A stretch of DNA of 64,000 nucleotides from Gordonia malaquae NBRC 108250 (GTDB taxonomy: Bacteria; Actinomycetota; Actinomycetes; Mycobacteriales; Mycobacteriaceae), in contig NZ_BAOP01000008.1 in assembly GCF_000344135.1 (NCBI RefSeq), positions 62,001 through 126,000 on the forward strand, written 5' to 3'. This document shows, in pieces, positions 50,835-59,209 of the stretch (position 1 is the stretch's first letter; each line of letters begins with the position of its first letter). Below the pieces are notes generated by a model. The model was not told where the DNA came from. It saw nothing but the letters and a program-made list of their open reading frames with translations, and did not search any database. The translations under genes and the position numbers were made by a program.

Positions 50835-51665
50835 TCAGCCCGCAATCCAGGCCCTGGTCGGCGTCGCGCCTCCGCCCGTCGGATAGGCGGCCGCCAGCGC
50901 ATCGGCGAACCTCCGGTTGCGGTCCGCATAGGCGGCCGCCGTGTAGTGGATTCCGTCGGTGAACATCTCGGGGCGGGCCGCGGCCGCCCAGTCGTAGACG
51001 GCCAGGTTGGGATAGCGGGCGCTCGCACGACGAAGAGCGTCGTTGAACACCTTCATCGACGCGGTGCCGAAGGCGGGATTCGACGGGTTGGACGACGCGA
51101 TCGTCGGCCACAGCACTGCTCGGCCGGTGAGTTGCTTCATGATGCGGTCGATGCGTTCGTCCGCCCCGACGGAACTGCCGCCGTTGACGGCGCCTGCGTC
51201 GTTGACGCCCATCGCGATCACCCAACATGCATCGCCTGCGGCAGTGGAACGCGCGGCCACGGCATGCTCGGCGTCTACGCCGGGGCCGCCCACGATCGCG
51301 CGGCCCGACAGCGCATCGACCGTCACGGCCCCGACACCGACCCTGCCGTACTGCGCAGTTGCGGTGTCGTTCGCGCTGGGGAGCGCGGTTGCGGAGTCCG
51401 CGGAGACCGATGTCGAGTCGCCGATCTGCACCACCTTCGTGCAGTGCGTCCGCCCGTCTGGCTTCGGGATGGTCGCTCGGTCCAAGAGGTCTGGGATCAA
51501 CTCGAGGACGGACGGAAGGCCTGCCGAGGAGTTCGACAGCGACGACAGGTCGGGCAGGGCAGGCAGAGCCGCTGCGGAAGCAGGAACGCTCAGCGTCACG
51601 GCGAGGCCGATGCTTGCTGCGCCGATGGACGCAGCGCGGAGATTGGTGCGCAGAAGTTTCGTCAC
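50835..51665 (-). CDS. Secreted SGNH/GDSL-type hydrolase-like protein
   Basis: 276 residues with a signal peptide (LRAASIGAASIGLAVTLSVPASA-A). SGNH blocks are visible: VVQIGDSTSVSAD (Ser), AMGVNDAG (Asn) and MFTDGIHYTAAAY (Asp/His). It lacks membrane anchors and the acyltransferase-3 domain, and may work with the two neighbouring envelope acyltransferases as a free esterase or acyl-transfer partner. Confidence 0.8.
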   Translation of the reverse strand: MTKLLRTNLRAASIGAASIGLAVTLSVPASAAALPALPDLSSLSNSSAGLPSVLELIPDLLDRATIPKPDGRTHCTKVVQIGDSTSVSADSATALPSANDTATAQYGRVGVGAVTVDALSGRAIVGGPGVDAEHAVAARSTAAGDACWVIAMGVNDAGAVNGGSSVGADERIDRIMKQLTGRAVLWPTIASSNPSNPAFGTASMKVFNDALRRASARYPNLAVYDWAAAARPEMFTDGIHYTAAAYADRNRRFADALAAAYPTGGGATPTRAWIAG

Positions 51666-51784
51666 AATAATCCCACTGAACTACACCAGTCACTCTAGTA
51701 ACAAGTGGTGGTTGGTCACGACTTGGGAACGGGTTGTCCGTCACACCTTGACCTCACGATTCGACTACCGTCGCGCAACCGGAA

Positions 51785-51790
51785 TATTTT
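51785..51790 (+). promoter_or_regulatory. -10 element of a probably leaderless gene
   Basis: TATTTT fits the TANNNT pattern and ends 6 nt before the GTG start at 51797. No ribosome site is present, so the transcript probably begins at the start codon. Confidence 0.5.
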
Positions 51791-51796
51791 CATTGG

Positions 51797-52489
51797 GTGC
51801 ACTCCGACGACGACTCCGCCACCACTGCATTTCGCGAGCCCGGTGAACTGCCCATTCCGTTCACCGAAGCGCTCGCCGAGTGGGCTCCCGTCGCGCGGGA
51901 CCTCCTGATCGAGACGGCGAAGGTCTTCGGCTCGCTCATCACGCAAGCCGAGGTCGCGTCGAAGGTGCAGAGCGAGACCGGCATCCGCGCCGGCCGTCCC
52001 GTCCGCCTGTGGATCAACGATCTCCTCGCGGCGGTGACCCGCCTGAGGGGCGAGGGAGAGCCGCTCCTCGCGTCGCTCTGCGTTCGCCTCGACGAGAGTG
52101 TCGGCGACGCCTACCTGCACGTCGTCGAGGTGGCGGGCCGGGAGAAGCCGGAGGATCCGGAGCGGGACGCGGCCGTCGCGCGATTCGACTGCTACGTGTT
52201 CGCGGGGGCCGCGATGCCGCCGGGAGCACGTCCGATCCTCGCTCCGCGCGTAGCCGAGCGTCGGGCAGCCGCCGCTCGCGCTCAATCGCCACGCAAGGCG
52301 GCCAAGCCCAAGGCTGCTCCCAAGGCCAAGGCCAAGGCCGAACCCCGAGCCAAGGCCGAGCCGAAGCCGCGCGCGGCCGCAAAGCCGAAGCCCGCGAAGG
52401 CTGCGGACCGGGAAGAGCCGAAGCCTCGGCTGTGCCCGACCTGTTTCACCGCACTGCCCGCCACCGGGCACTGCGGATACTGCGACTGA
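51797..52489 (+). CDS. Uncharacterised protein with histone-like Lys/Ala/Pro linker and C-terminal zinc ribbon
   Basis: 230 residues. The N-terminal ~150 form an alpha-helical domain (GELPIPFTEALAEWAPVARDLLIETAKVFGSLITQAEVASKVQSETG ... VRLWINDLLAAV). A basic repeat of K-A-A-P-K-A-K type (about 160-205) recalls H1-like tails. The last 20 residues hold CPTCFTALPATGHCGYC, two C-x2-C knuckles, likely binding zinc. DNA or RNA binding is inferred. Not a known family to me. Confidence 0.65.
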   Translation: MHSDDDSATTAFREPGELPIPFTEALAEWAPVARDLLIETAKVFGSLITQAEVASKVQSETGIRAGRPVRLWINDLLAAVTRLRGEGEPLLASLCVRLDESVGDAYLHVVEVAGREKPEDPERDAAVARFDCYVFAGAAMPPGARPILAPRVAERRAAAARAQSPRKAAKPKAAPKAKAKAEPRAKAEPKPRAAAKPKPAKAADREEPKPRLCPTCFTALPATGHCGYCD

Positions 52490-52526
52490 CACGGCTGTCG
52501 GCGGGTTCCTGCCTGTCGATCGAACG

Positions 52527-52544
52527 GTTGACGTTATCGTCAAC
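52527..52544. promoter_or_regulatory. Palindrome GTTGACGTTATCGTCAAC before the MHS transporter gene
   Basis: 7-bp perfect arms with a 4-nt spacer, ending 3 nt before the ATG at 52548. The core TTGACG-N4-CGTCAA is typical of TetR-family operators in Actinobacteria. No TetR gene is adjacent, so the regulator is encoded elsewhere. Confidence 0.55.
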
Positions 52545-52547
52545 GGA

Positions 52548-53867
52548 ATGAATCGCAGGCGAATCATCATCGCGTCGATGGTCGGCACCACCATCGAGTT
52601 CTTCGACTTCTACATCTACGCGACCGCGGCAGTCCTCGTCTTCCCGACGTTGTTCTTCCCCAAGGGAGACGACACGGCCGCACTGCTCGCGTCGTTCGCG
52701 ACCTTCGGTCTCGCATTCGCGGCTCGGCCCATCGGTTCGATTCTCTTCGGGCACTTCGGAGATCGCGTAGGACGCAAGGCGACTCTCGTCGGATCGCTTG
52801 TCACGATGGGTGTCGCAACATTCCTCATCGGTGTGCTTCCTACATTCGACCAGGCCGGCTACCTCGCGCCGGCGCTGCTGGCGCTGATGCGATTCGCCCA
52901 GGGGCTCGGGCTCGGCGGCGAATGGTCGGGCGCGGCGCTCCTCGCCACGGAGACCGCGGAGAAGGGCAAACGCGCGTGGGCGGCGATGTGGCCCCAGCTC
53001 GGCGCGCCGTTCGGGTTCTTCCTGGCCAACGGCACCTTCCTGGTGATCATGTCGGTGATGGACTACGACTCCAAGACGTCCGGTGCGGATCATCCGTTCA
53101 TGACGTGGGGCTGGCGCATCCCGTTCCTGCTGTCGGCGTTCATGGTGATCCTCGGCCTGTACGTCCGGCTGAAGCTCACCGAGACCCCGGTGTTCGCGAA
53201 GGCCGTTCAGGAGGGCAAGAAGGTCAAGGCCCCACTCGGCGAAGTGATCAGGACGGCGTGGCGTCCGCTCATCATCGGCACGTTCGTCATGGTCGCCACC
53301 TACACGCTGTTCTACCTGGTCACCACCTGGGTGGTGTCGTATGGAACAGGCAAGGTCGTCGACAAGTCGGGAGTCAAACTCGGCATCTCCTACATCGACT
53401 TCCTCCAGATGCAGCTGATCGCCGTGGTGTTCTTCGCCGTGTTCGTCGCGATCTCCGGACAGCTCGCGGACCGCTTCGGTCGCCGACTCGTCCTGATCAT
53501 CGCGACGGTGCTGATCATCGTCTACGGTCTGTCATTCCAATGGATCCTCGATCCCGCGCACGTCACGCAGGGGTCGATGCTCGCGGTCCTCATCGTCGGC
53601 CTCACGCTGATGGGGTTCACGTTCGGCCCGATGAGCGCTGTCCTGCCAGAGTTGTTCGCGACCAACGTGCGCTACACGGGCAGCGGCATCTCGTACAACT
53701 TCGCGTCGATCATCGGTGCCGCGATCGCACCGTTCATCGCGACGTGGCTCGTCGCCGACTTCGGGGTCGGGTGGGTGGGCGTCTACCTCGCGATCGCGGG
53801 CGTCGCGACACTCATCGCGCTGATCGTCATGAAGGAGACACGAGACGTCGACCTCGACCGCGTCTGA
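52548..53867 (+). CDS. MFS transporter, metabolite:H+ symporter (MHS) family
   Basis: 439 residues, 12 helices. MHS features: STMVGTTIEFFDFYIYATAAVLVFPTLFFP-like start, GHFGDRVGRKATLV between helices 2 and 3, RFAQGLGLGGEWSGAALLATE, and MSAVLPELFATNVRYTGSGISYN. Transports a small organic acid or osmolyte; shikimate, proline/betaine or dicarboxylate cannot be told apart here. Its 3' end overlaps the convergent EamA gene by 41 nt. Confidence 0.88.
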   Translation: MNRRRIIIASMVGTTIEFFDFYIYATAAVLVFPTLFFPKGDDTAALLASFATFGLAFAARPIGSILFGHFGDRVGRKATLVGSLVTMGVATFLIGVLPTFDQAGYLAPALLALMRFAQGLGLGGEWSGAALLATETAEKGKRAWAAMWPQLGAPFGFFLANGTFLVIMSVMDYDSKTSGADHPFMTWGWRIPFLLSAFMVILGLYVRLKLTETPVFAKAVQEGKKVKAPLGEVIRTAWRPLIIGTFVMVATYTLFYLVTTWVVSYGTGKVVDKSGVKLGISYIDFLQMQLIAVVFFAVFVAISGQLADRFGRRLVLIIATVLIIVYGLSFQWILDPAHVTQGSMLAVLIVGLTLMGFTFGPMSAVLPELFATNVRYTGSGISYNFASIIGAAIAPFIATWLVADFGVGWVGVYLAIAGVATLIALIVMKETRDVDLDRV

Positions 53868-54732
53868 TCAATGGGCGTGATCGACGGACCGGCTGCTGCA
53901 GCATCACGAGCCCGATGACGGCGACCGCACCGCCGACGATCGCCAGGGGCGGCACGGTGGCGCCGGTTAGGAGGTAATCGAGACCCGCGGCGCACGACGG
54001 AACCACGAGGAACAGGCCGCTGACCACTACGGCGCCGCGCTCGCGTGTGATCCGGTAGAGCAGCGCCGTGGCGATCACGCTGACCACAATCGTCACCCAC
54101 GCGGCGGCCACGACTGACGACGCAGTCAGGTGGATCTCGCCTGGACCGACGGCCGCGACGACGCCGCCGAACACCGTTGCGCTGACTGTCGATTGAACGG
54201 CAACGCACGACCAGCCCGTCGTCGACGTGACCTTGGCCTGCACGAGCGTGCCGGCGGTGATCGCGAGCAGTGCAACCGCTGCGAAGGCGAACGCCACGAC
54301 GTCGGCGCCGGTGCTCGAGGTGTCGGCGATCACGGCGACCCCGACGCCGACCACTCCCAGGCCCGCACCGGCGGCTGTCCGGCGCGATAAGGCGCCCGCG
54401 GCGACGACGGTGAGCAGTGGCTGCGCGGACATGATCAGCGAGATCATCCCGGCGCTGATGTGATGGGCGATCGCGAGGAAGTACGCGCCCTGGTAGGTCA
54501 CCTGCAGGAGGAGCCCTGCGCCGACGACGATCGCCAGGTCTCGACCGGTCGGAAGCGCAGACCGGGCAGCGAGCACGATGGCCCAGGCGCAGGCGGCGGC
54601 GCCGATGGCTCGGACGGTCAGGAACAACTGGGGCGACATGCCGTCGAGTCCGACGCCGATCGCGACGGCACCGCTCGACCAGAGCAGTACGAGGAGTGTG
54701 GGTTCGCCGACGAGCCGCAGAGACGTGGTCAC
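53827..54732 (-). CDS. EamA/DMT family transporter
   Basis: 301 residues with ten predicted helices in two EamA repeats (LLVLLWSSGAVAIGVGLDG ... VTYQGAYFLAIAHHISAGMISLIMSAQPLLTVVAA, and the second half ending VVGGLFL-like VVSGLFLVVPSCAAGLDYLLTG and IVGGAVAVIGLVML). Exports amino acids or metabolites in related proteins. GTG at 54732 starts the conserved region; longer in-frame forms overlap the LysR gene on the other strand. The divergent LysR protein is the probable regulator. Confidence 0.8.
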   Translation of the reverse strand: MTTSLRLVGEPTLLVLLWSSGAVAIGVGLDGMSPQLFLTVRAIGAAACAWAIVLAARSALPTGRDLAIVVGAGLLLQVTYQGAYFLAIAHHISAGMISLIMSAQPLLTVVAAGALSRRTAAGAGLGVVGVGVAVIADTSSTGADVVAFAFAAVALLAITAGTLVQAKVTSTTGWSCVAVQSTVSATVFGGVVAAVGPGEIHLTASSVVAAAWVTIVVSVIATALLYRITRERGAVVVSGLFLVVPSCAAGLDYLLTGATVPPLAIVGGAVAVIGLVMLQQPVRRSRPLIRRGRGRRLVSPS

Positions 54733-54787
54733 CGGTGAGACGGTAGGCCCGTGGTGCGGGATGTCGGGAGTGCCACGATCGCAATAC

Positions 54788-54806
54788 CCATACAGTTGAC
54801 GTATGG
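54788..54806. promoter_or_regulatory. LysR-type T-N11-A palindrome
   Basis: CCATAC (54788-54793) and GTATGG (54801-54806) are exact complements spaced by 7 nt, giving the T-N11-A pattern of LysR sites. It covers the LysR start codon at 54803 and lies in the EamA/LysR divergent promoter. Autoregulation plus control of the transporter is inferred. Confidence 0.55.
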
Positions 54807-55597
54807 CTGAGATAGAGAGGCTGCGGTACGTCGTGACCGTGGCCCGCGCGGGCGGAATCTCGGCGGCCGCACGAGCCCTCGGGGTGTCGCAGCCGACGGT
54901 CAGCCGTGCCGTGGCCGACGTGGAACGGGCCCTCGGGGCCCCGCTGTTCGACCGCCGGTCGACGGGTGCTCGACTCGTGCCTGGCGCAGCCGAACTCTTG
55001 GTCGGGATAGGGCGGATCGTCGACGGGTACGACGAATTGTTCGGGACCGGCGGTTCGGACGGCCCTCTGACCATCGGATACGCGTGGGGTGGTCTGACGC
55101 CGAAGCTCGAACGAGCGCTCGACGCGGGGCCGTCGTACGAACTGCGGCATGCGGTTGATCCGGTCGGTGAACTGGTCCACGGCAGAGTCGACCGTGCCCT
55201 GATCCGGATTCCGTCGCCCGACGTGCCGGTGCCGGCGCACACGACGCTGCTCGTGGAGGAGTCGGAGCGTCGGGTTGTCCTGGTGAACGCCCGTCATCGT
55301 CTAGCCGACCGGGAGTCGGTGGCGTTGGCCGAACTGTGCGCGGACTCGACACCGGTTCTGAGCGAAGGGGCGGGGACCGTCCCGCATGATCTCTGGGGCG
55401 CGTTCGACGGTGAGCCCGTTGTGGTGCCCGATCCGCTGACCTGGCTGAATGCGATCGCGGCGGTATCGGACAGGTTCGGCGTCACGTCGGTCAGCACCGC
55501 CGAGTTCCACATTCATCCGCGGACCGTCTATCTGCAGTGTCCGGATCTTCCGCCAGTCACAGTTCGGCTGTTGGGGCCGGCGCCCCGGCTCCGGTGA
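54803..55597 (+). CDS. LysR family transcriptional regulator
   Basis: 264 residues. The HTH is at residues ~3-60 (RLRYVVTVARAGGISAAARALGVSQPTVSRAVADVERALGAPLFDR); the effector domain follows from ~88 and ends PVTVRLLGPAPRL. Divergent from the EamA transporter gene, its likely target. Ligand unknown. Confidence 0.88.
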   Translation: MAEIERLRYVVTVARAGGISAAARALGVSQPTVSRAVADVERALGAPLFDRRSTGARLVPGAAELLVGIGRIVDGYDELFGTGGSDGPLTIGYAWGGLTPKLERALDAGPSYELRHAVDPVGELVHGRVDRALIRIPSPDVPVPAHTTLLVEESERRVVLVNARHRLADRESVALAELCADSTPVLSEGAGTVPHDLWGAFDGEPVVVPDPLTWLNAIAAVSDRFGVTSVSTAEFHIHPRTVYLQCPDLPPVTVRLLGPAPRLR

Positions 55598-55601
55598 CCC
55601 A

Positions 55602-56069
55602 TCACTCGTGGATGCGGGCGCCGGGTCCCGGTTCGGCGTGAATGTCACGCCGGTTCTCGATCTGATGACCTGCTGCGCACCGCAGGTCAAGCGTGACGGG
55701 CGCACCGCAGTCGTCGTGGACCATGGTCAGCGCTGGTCCTGTCGGATCGGCGCGATGCGCGTCGCCCCAACTCAGCAGCGAGAGCAGGACCGGTTGAAGG
55801 TCGAATCCGGCCGGCGTCAGTCGGTACTCCTTGCGTCGCCGCGCACCTGTCTCCTGGTACTCGACTGCGTGGAGAACCTCGTTGTCGACGAGACGTCGGA
55901 GGCGGTCGGAGAGCACGGAGTCGGAGATGCCGGTGTGTGACTTGATCTGATCGAAGCGCCGCACACCGTTGAACACCTCGCGGAGGACGAGGACGCTCCA
56001 CCGGTCACCGATCACGTCGAGGGTCCGCTGCACTGAGCAATTCCCCGGGTCGATGTCGAGCCACTTCAT
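55602..56069 (-). CDS. HxlR family transcriptional regulator
   Basis: 155 residues. The HxlR pattern is clear: CSVQRTLDVIGDRWSVLVLREVFNGVRRFDQIKSHTGISDSVLSDRLRRLVDNEVLHAVEYQETGARRRKEYRLTPAG. A C-terminal extension has D-D-C-G-A-P and C-A-A-G-H, possibly a metal or redox site. It diverges from the PaaI-like gene; half-sites at 56083-56090 and 56133-56140 frame the promoter between them. Confidence 0.85.
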   Translation of the reverse strand: MKWLDIDPGNCSVQRTLDVIGDRWSVLVLREVFNGVRRFDQIKSHTGISDSVLSDRLRRLVDNEVLHAVEYQETGARRRKEYRLTPAGFDLQPVLLSLLSWGDAHRADPTGPALTMVHDDCGAPVTLDLRCAAGHQIENRRDIHAEPGPGARIHE

Positions 56070-56082
56070 TTGTCCAGCCTAG

Positions 56083-56140
56083 CTGACTTCGCTATTGACA
56101 GTCAGAGTTCTCTCGATCTAGCTTCGTAATCAGAAGTCAG
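56083..56140. promoter_or_regulatory. Divergent promoter with mirrored half-sites for HxlR regulator
   Basis: CTGACTTC (56083-56090) and GAAGTCAG (56133-56140) are exact complements, 42 nt apart. Between them lie a TTGACA -35 (56095-56100) and TAGCTT (56119-56124), an 18-nt spacer, driving the thioesterase gene. An HxlR dimer pair could loop or block this promoter. Confidence 0.5.
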
Positions 56141-56158
56141 ATGTGAAGGAGAACCCCA

Positions 56159-56578
56159 ATGACTGACAATGCGATGCCAGACGTCGGCCTCGACGGTGCG
56201 AGCGAGTTCCTCCGAGCCGCGGGTCTGATACCGACGCTGGTGACGGGAACTCGTGTGGAGGGATACGTCGATCTCGACGAACGCCATCACACGCCGTGGG
56301 GAGTGGTGCACGGCGGCGTGTACGCAACCTTCGTCGAAAGCGCGGGCAGTATCGGTGCGAGCGCCGCCGTCGCCGACCGCGGTCAGTTCGCCGTCGGCGT
56401 CCATAACGCCACCGACTTCCTCCGCCCGTCGACGGGAGGTCGCGCGACGGTGACCGCTGAGCCGATCCAACAGGGCCGGACCCAGCAACTGTGGCTCGTC
56501 GAAGTGGCGGATGAGGCGACGGGCAAGACTCTCGCCCGCGGGCAACTGCGGCTGCAGAACGTTCCTCTGCCCTCCTGA
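56159..56578 (+). CDS. PaaI-type hot-dog thioesterase
   Basis: 139 residues. HHTPWGVVHGGVYATFVESAGSIGAS carries the H-G-G active-site loop of PaaI-like enzymes, and VGVHNATDFLRPSTGG follows. Hydrolyses an acyl- or aryl-CoA in the cytoplasm. AAGGAG precedes the ATG. It is probably controlled by the divergent HxlR protein and begins a run of three same-strand catabolic-looking genes. Confidence 0.85.
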   Translation: MTDNAMPDVGLDGASEFLRAAGLIPTLVTGTRVEGYVDLDERHHTPWGVVHGGVYATFVESAGSIGASAAVADRGQFAVGVHNATDFLRPSTGGRATVTAEPIQQGRTQQLWLVEVADEATGKTLARGQLRLQNVPLPS

Positions 56579-56579
56579 C

Positions 56580-57263
56580 ATGAGCCATGATCGGGGTATG
56601 TATCTCGATCCCGATTGGGCGACCTCCGCCCTGCTGATCATCGATGTCCAGAACGACTTCGCAAGTGGGCCGAGTGCGGTCGCTGGGACGGCTGATCGAA
56701 TTCCGGGACTCGCTCGCCTCGCGACTTCGTTCCGAGCAGTGGGCAGGCCGATCGTGCACGTGGTCCGGTCATACCGGGCGGGGGAATCGGATGTCGACCT
56801 CGTACGACGAGCGGCGATCGAGTCGGGCGACGCGGTCGTCCAGCCCGGGACGACGGGCGCGGACATCCCTGCCGCGCTGCTGCCTCACGATCTGACGCTC
56901 GATTGGAACCTGCTGCGGAGCGGCGAAATCCAGCTGATCGGCCCCGACGAGTCGGTGATGTACAAGCCGCGCTGGTCGGCGTTTCACCGGACGCCGCTGG
57001 ACCGCAGGCTTCGCGACCTGGGGATCGACACCGTCGTCGTGGCCGGGTGCAATCTCCCGAACTGTCCGCGCGCGACGCTGTTCGACGCTTCGGAACGTGA
57101 CTACCGGACCGTTCTAGTCGTTGACGCGACGTCGCAGACCACGCCGGAACGACTCGCCGATCTGGAGTTGATCGGTGTTCGTCTTCGGACGGTCGACGAC
57201 GCCGTCGCCGAGTTGAGCGTGATCCCACCTGCTCCGGGCGCTCATCGATGTGAAGAGGAGTGA
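56580..57263 (+). CDS. Isochorismatase family cysteine hydrolase
   Basis: 227 residues from ATG 56580 (ATG 56598 is an alternative). The catalytic triad is present: Asp22 (LLIIDVQNDF), Lys129 (MYKPRWSAF) and Cys157 (VAGCNLPNCPRAT). Members hydrolyse nicotinamide, ureido, oxamic or isochorismate substrates; none is singled out. It starts 2 nt after the previous stop, so it is in the same transcript. Confidence 0.85.
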   Translation: MSHDRGMYLDPDWATSALLIIDVQNDFASGPSAVAGTADRIPGLARLATSFRAVGRPIVHVVRSYRAGESDVDLVRRAAIESGDAVVQPGTTGADIPAALLPHDLTLDWNLLRSGEIQLIGPDESVMYKPRWSAFHRTPLDRRLRDLGIDTVVVAGCNLPNCPRATLFDASERDYRTVLVVDATSQTTPERLADLELIGVRLRTVDDAVAELSVIPPAPGAHRCEEE

Positions 57264-57276
57264 TACAGATGAACGC

Positions 57277-58188
57277 ATGAGCTCATTGCGCGTCGCCGTC
57301 GAACCGGAACACGACCCTCACGTGGTGGGAGCGGTCAGCGACGCGGGAGCGGAACTCGTCCCGCTGGACCACGCTCAGATCCTGGTGTGGCTGGGAGGGC
57401 CAGACGGCTTTCCCGAACTGCCGGACTCCGTCGAGTGGGTCGCACTCAGTACCGCCGGCATCGAACGGTTCGTCGACGCAGGCGTGCTCGACGATCGTCG
57501 CGTGTGGACCAATGCGTCCGGTTTCTACGCACAGGGATGCGCCGAACACGCGCTTGCGCTCCTGCTTGCGGGAACACGCCAGGTAGTCGCATCTGCGCGG
57601 AGCCGCTGGGCGAAGGACACCGTCGATCCCGCAGTGCGCACGCTGCGCGGTGCGACGGTCGTGATCCTCGGTGCGGGCGGGATCGGCCGAGCGCTCACTC
57701 CGATGCTGGCTGCGTGCGGGGCCTCGGTGATCGCCGTCAACAGATCGGGCCGACAAGTCGACGGGGCCGACCTCACGTTGCCTGCATCGAAGACCGATGA
57801 GGCGTTGACGCTCGCCGACCACGTGGTGTTGGCGGCACCCGACACCGCGGAGACGCGGCACGTGATCAACGACCGGACTCTCGCTCTCCTCAAGCCCCAT
57901 TCGTGGGTGGTGAACGTCGCCCGCGGGCCATTGATCGACCAGGAAGCGCTGTACCGGGCGCTGGTCGGTGGCGTGATCGCAGGCGCGGGTCTCGACGTCA
58001 CAGACCCGGAACCGCCGTCGCTCGACGATCCACTGTTCAGCTTGGACAACGTGGTGATCACGCCGCACGTCGCGAACCCGGCCGGGCGTCTGACAACCGA
58101 GATGGCGCCGTTTCTGGCCGAGAACCTCCGACGCTTCGCCGCGGGTGACGACCTGATCTCGCAGGTCGAGGTCGGACGCGGCTACTGA
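57277..58188 (+). CDS. D-2-hydroxyacid dehydrogenase family protein
   Basis: 303 residues. The NAD-binding GAGGIGRALTPM motif is near 132-143; catalytic residues are Arg in VNVARGPLID, Glu in DVTDPEPP and His in VVITPHVAN. The substrate-binding half is short. ATG 57277 is used, with no strong ribosome site. It is last in the thioesterase-isochorismatase-dehydrogenase run and overlaps the tail of the convergent AraC gene by 7 nt. Confidence 0.88.
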   Translation: MSSLRVAVEPEHDPHVVGAVSDAGAELVPLDHAQILVWLGGPDGFPELPDSVEWVALSTAGIERFVDAGVLDDRRVWTNASGFYAQGCAEHALALLLAGTRQVVASARSRWAKDTVDPAVRTLRGATVVILGAGGIGRALTPMLAACGASVIAVNRSGRQVDGADLTLPASKTDEALTLADHVVLAAPDTAETRHVINDRTLALLKPHSWVVNVARGPLIDQEALYRALVGGVIAGAGLDVTDPEPPSLDDPLFSLDNVVITPHVANPAGRLTTEMAPFLAENLRRFAAGDDLISQVEVGRGY

Positions 58189-59138
58189 GCCTGAAACGCC
58201 CGTCGGTACATGGCGGGCGGCATCCCGGTGTCACGACGCAGGTGGACGCGGAGGCTCGCCGAGCTGCCGAGCCCCGATCGTTCGGCGACTGCGTCGATCG
58301 AGAGGTCGCTGCGTTCGAGCAACTCGCGCGCGTGGTCGAGTCGCAGTCGTTGCACCCAGACTCCCGGCGTCTGGCCGGTCTCTTCGCGGAACCGCCGATT
58401 GAACGTGCGAACGCTCATCTCCGATTGCCGCGCCAGACGGTCGACAGACAAGTTCTCCGCCGGATTCTCGGTCGCCCACCGTCTCGCCGCGGCGGTGCTT
58501 CCTTCGCCCCGTGCGGGCACGGGGCGGTCGACGAACTGCGGATGAGTCCCTTCGCGGGCGGGCGGCAGAACGCAGTACCTGGCGACGCGGGCCGCGGCGG
58601 CGGTGCCGTGGTCACCACGGATGATGTGCAGGCACAGGTCGATACCCGATGCGACTCCGGCCGAGGTGAGGATGTCGCCGTCGTCGACGTACAGGACGTG
58701 ATCTATCAGCGTGACCGTCGGATGCAGCCGATGTAGATCGGCGCCTGCCTGCCAATGTGTGGTGACGGGACGGCCGTCGAGCAGTCCTGCGGCCGCGAGG
58801 ATGAAGGCACCGGTGCAGATCGACACCAGTCGGGTGCTCGGCCGTATCAGGGTGAGGGCCTCGCGCAGATCGTCTGGCAGTTCACCTGACGCACGTGCGG
58901 GTGGGCACTTCGTCCCGGGGATCACCACGGTGTCGGCGCGGGCGAGAACCGACGCGTCCGACTCCGGTGCGATCGCGTAGCCGTTCGTCGACTGGACCGG
59001 GTCTCCGCTGACACTGCAGGTGACAACCTCGTACAGCGGATTCCCGTCCTCGTCGTCGGCCTTGCCGAAACAGGTGGGTGCGATGGTCGCGTCGAATCCG
59101 ATGACGGGTTCGACGAGCAGAACGGCAACGGTGTGCAT
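58182..59138 (-). CDS. GlxA/FtrA-type AraC family regulator
   Basis: About 318 residues. The N-terminal domain is of the DJ-1/PfpI type (VAVLLVEPVIGFDATIAPTCFG, VSICTGAFILAAAGLLDGRPVTTHW, with the Cys of the elbow), and the C-terminal two HTH motifs are NLSVDRLARQSEMSVRTFNRRFREETGQTPGVWVQRLRLDHARELLERSDLSIDAVAERSGLGSSASLRVH. ATG 59138 is used because the upstream alternative (59168) would place the operator half-sites inside the gene. Confidence 0.87.
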   Translation of the reverse strand: MHTVAVLLVEPVIGFDATIAPTCFGKADDEDGNPLYEVVTCSVSGDPVQSTNGYAIAPESDASVLARADTVVIPGTKCPPARASGELPDDLREALTLIRPSTRLVSICTGAFILAAAGLLDGRPVTTHWQAGADLHRLHPTVTLIDHVLYVDDGDILTSAGVASGIDLCLHIIRGDHGTAAAARVARYCVLPPAREGTHPQFVDRPVPARGEGSTAAARRWATENPAENLSVDRLARQSEMSVRTFNRRFREETGQTPGVWVQRLRLDHARELLERSDLSIDAVAERSGLGSSASLRVHLRRDTGMPPAMYRRAFQAQ

Positions 59139-59172
59139 GGCATTATTCTGCCATTCATTGGCATTCATGCCA
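59138..59172. promoter_or_regulatory. Four alternating TGGCA/TGCCA half-sites between the AraC and MFS genes
   Basis: TGGCA at 59138-59142, TGCCA at 59149-59153, TGGCA at 59159-59163 and TGCCA at 59168-59172, with spacers of 6, 5 and 4 nt. The central pair (59149-59163) is a perfect palindrome with a 5-nt spacer. They fill the divergent promoter of a regulator and its neighbouring MFS gene. Binding by the GlxA-type protein is inferred. Confidence 0.5.
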
Positions 59173-59209
59173 CTGGTTCTGCGCCTGGACGCCGGGCATT
59201 CTGATTCAC

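Noticed and set aside
54733-55297. Long N-terminal extension of the EamA gene on the minus strand
   Set aside because: It is antisense to the LysR gene and non-hydrophobic; GTG 54732 starts the conserved protein.
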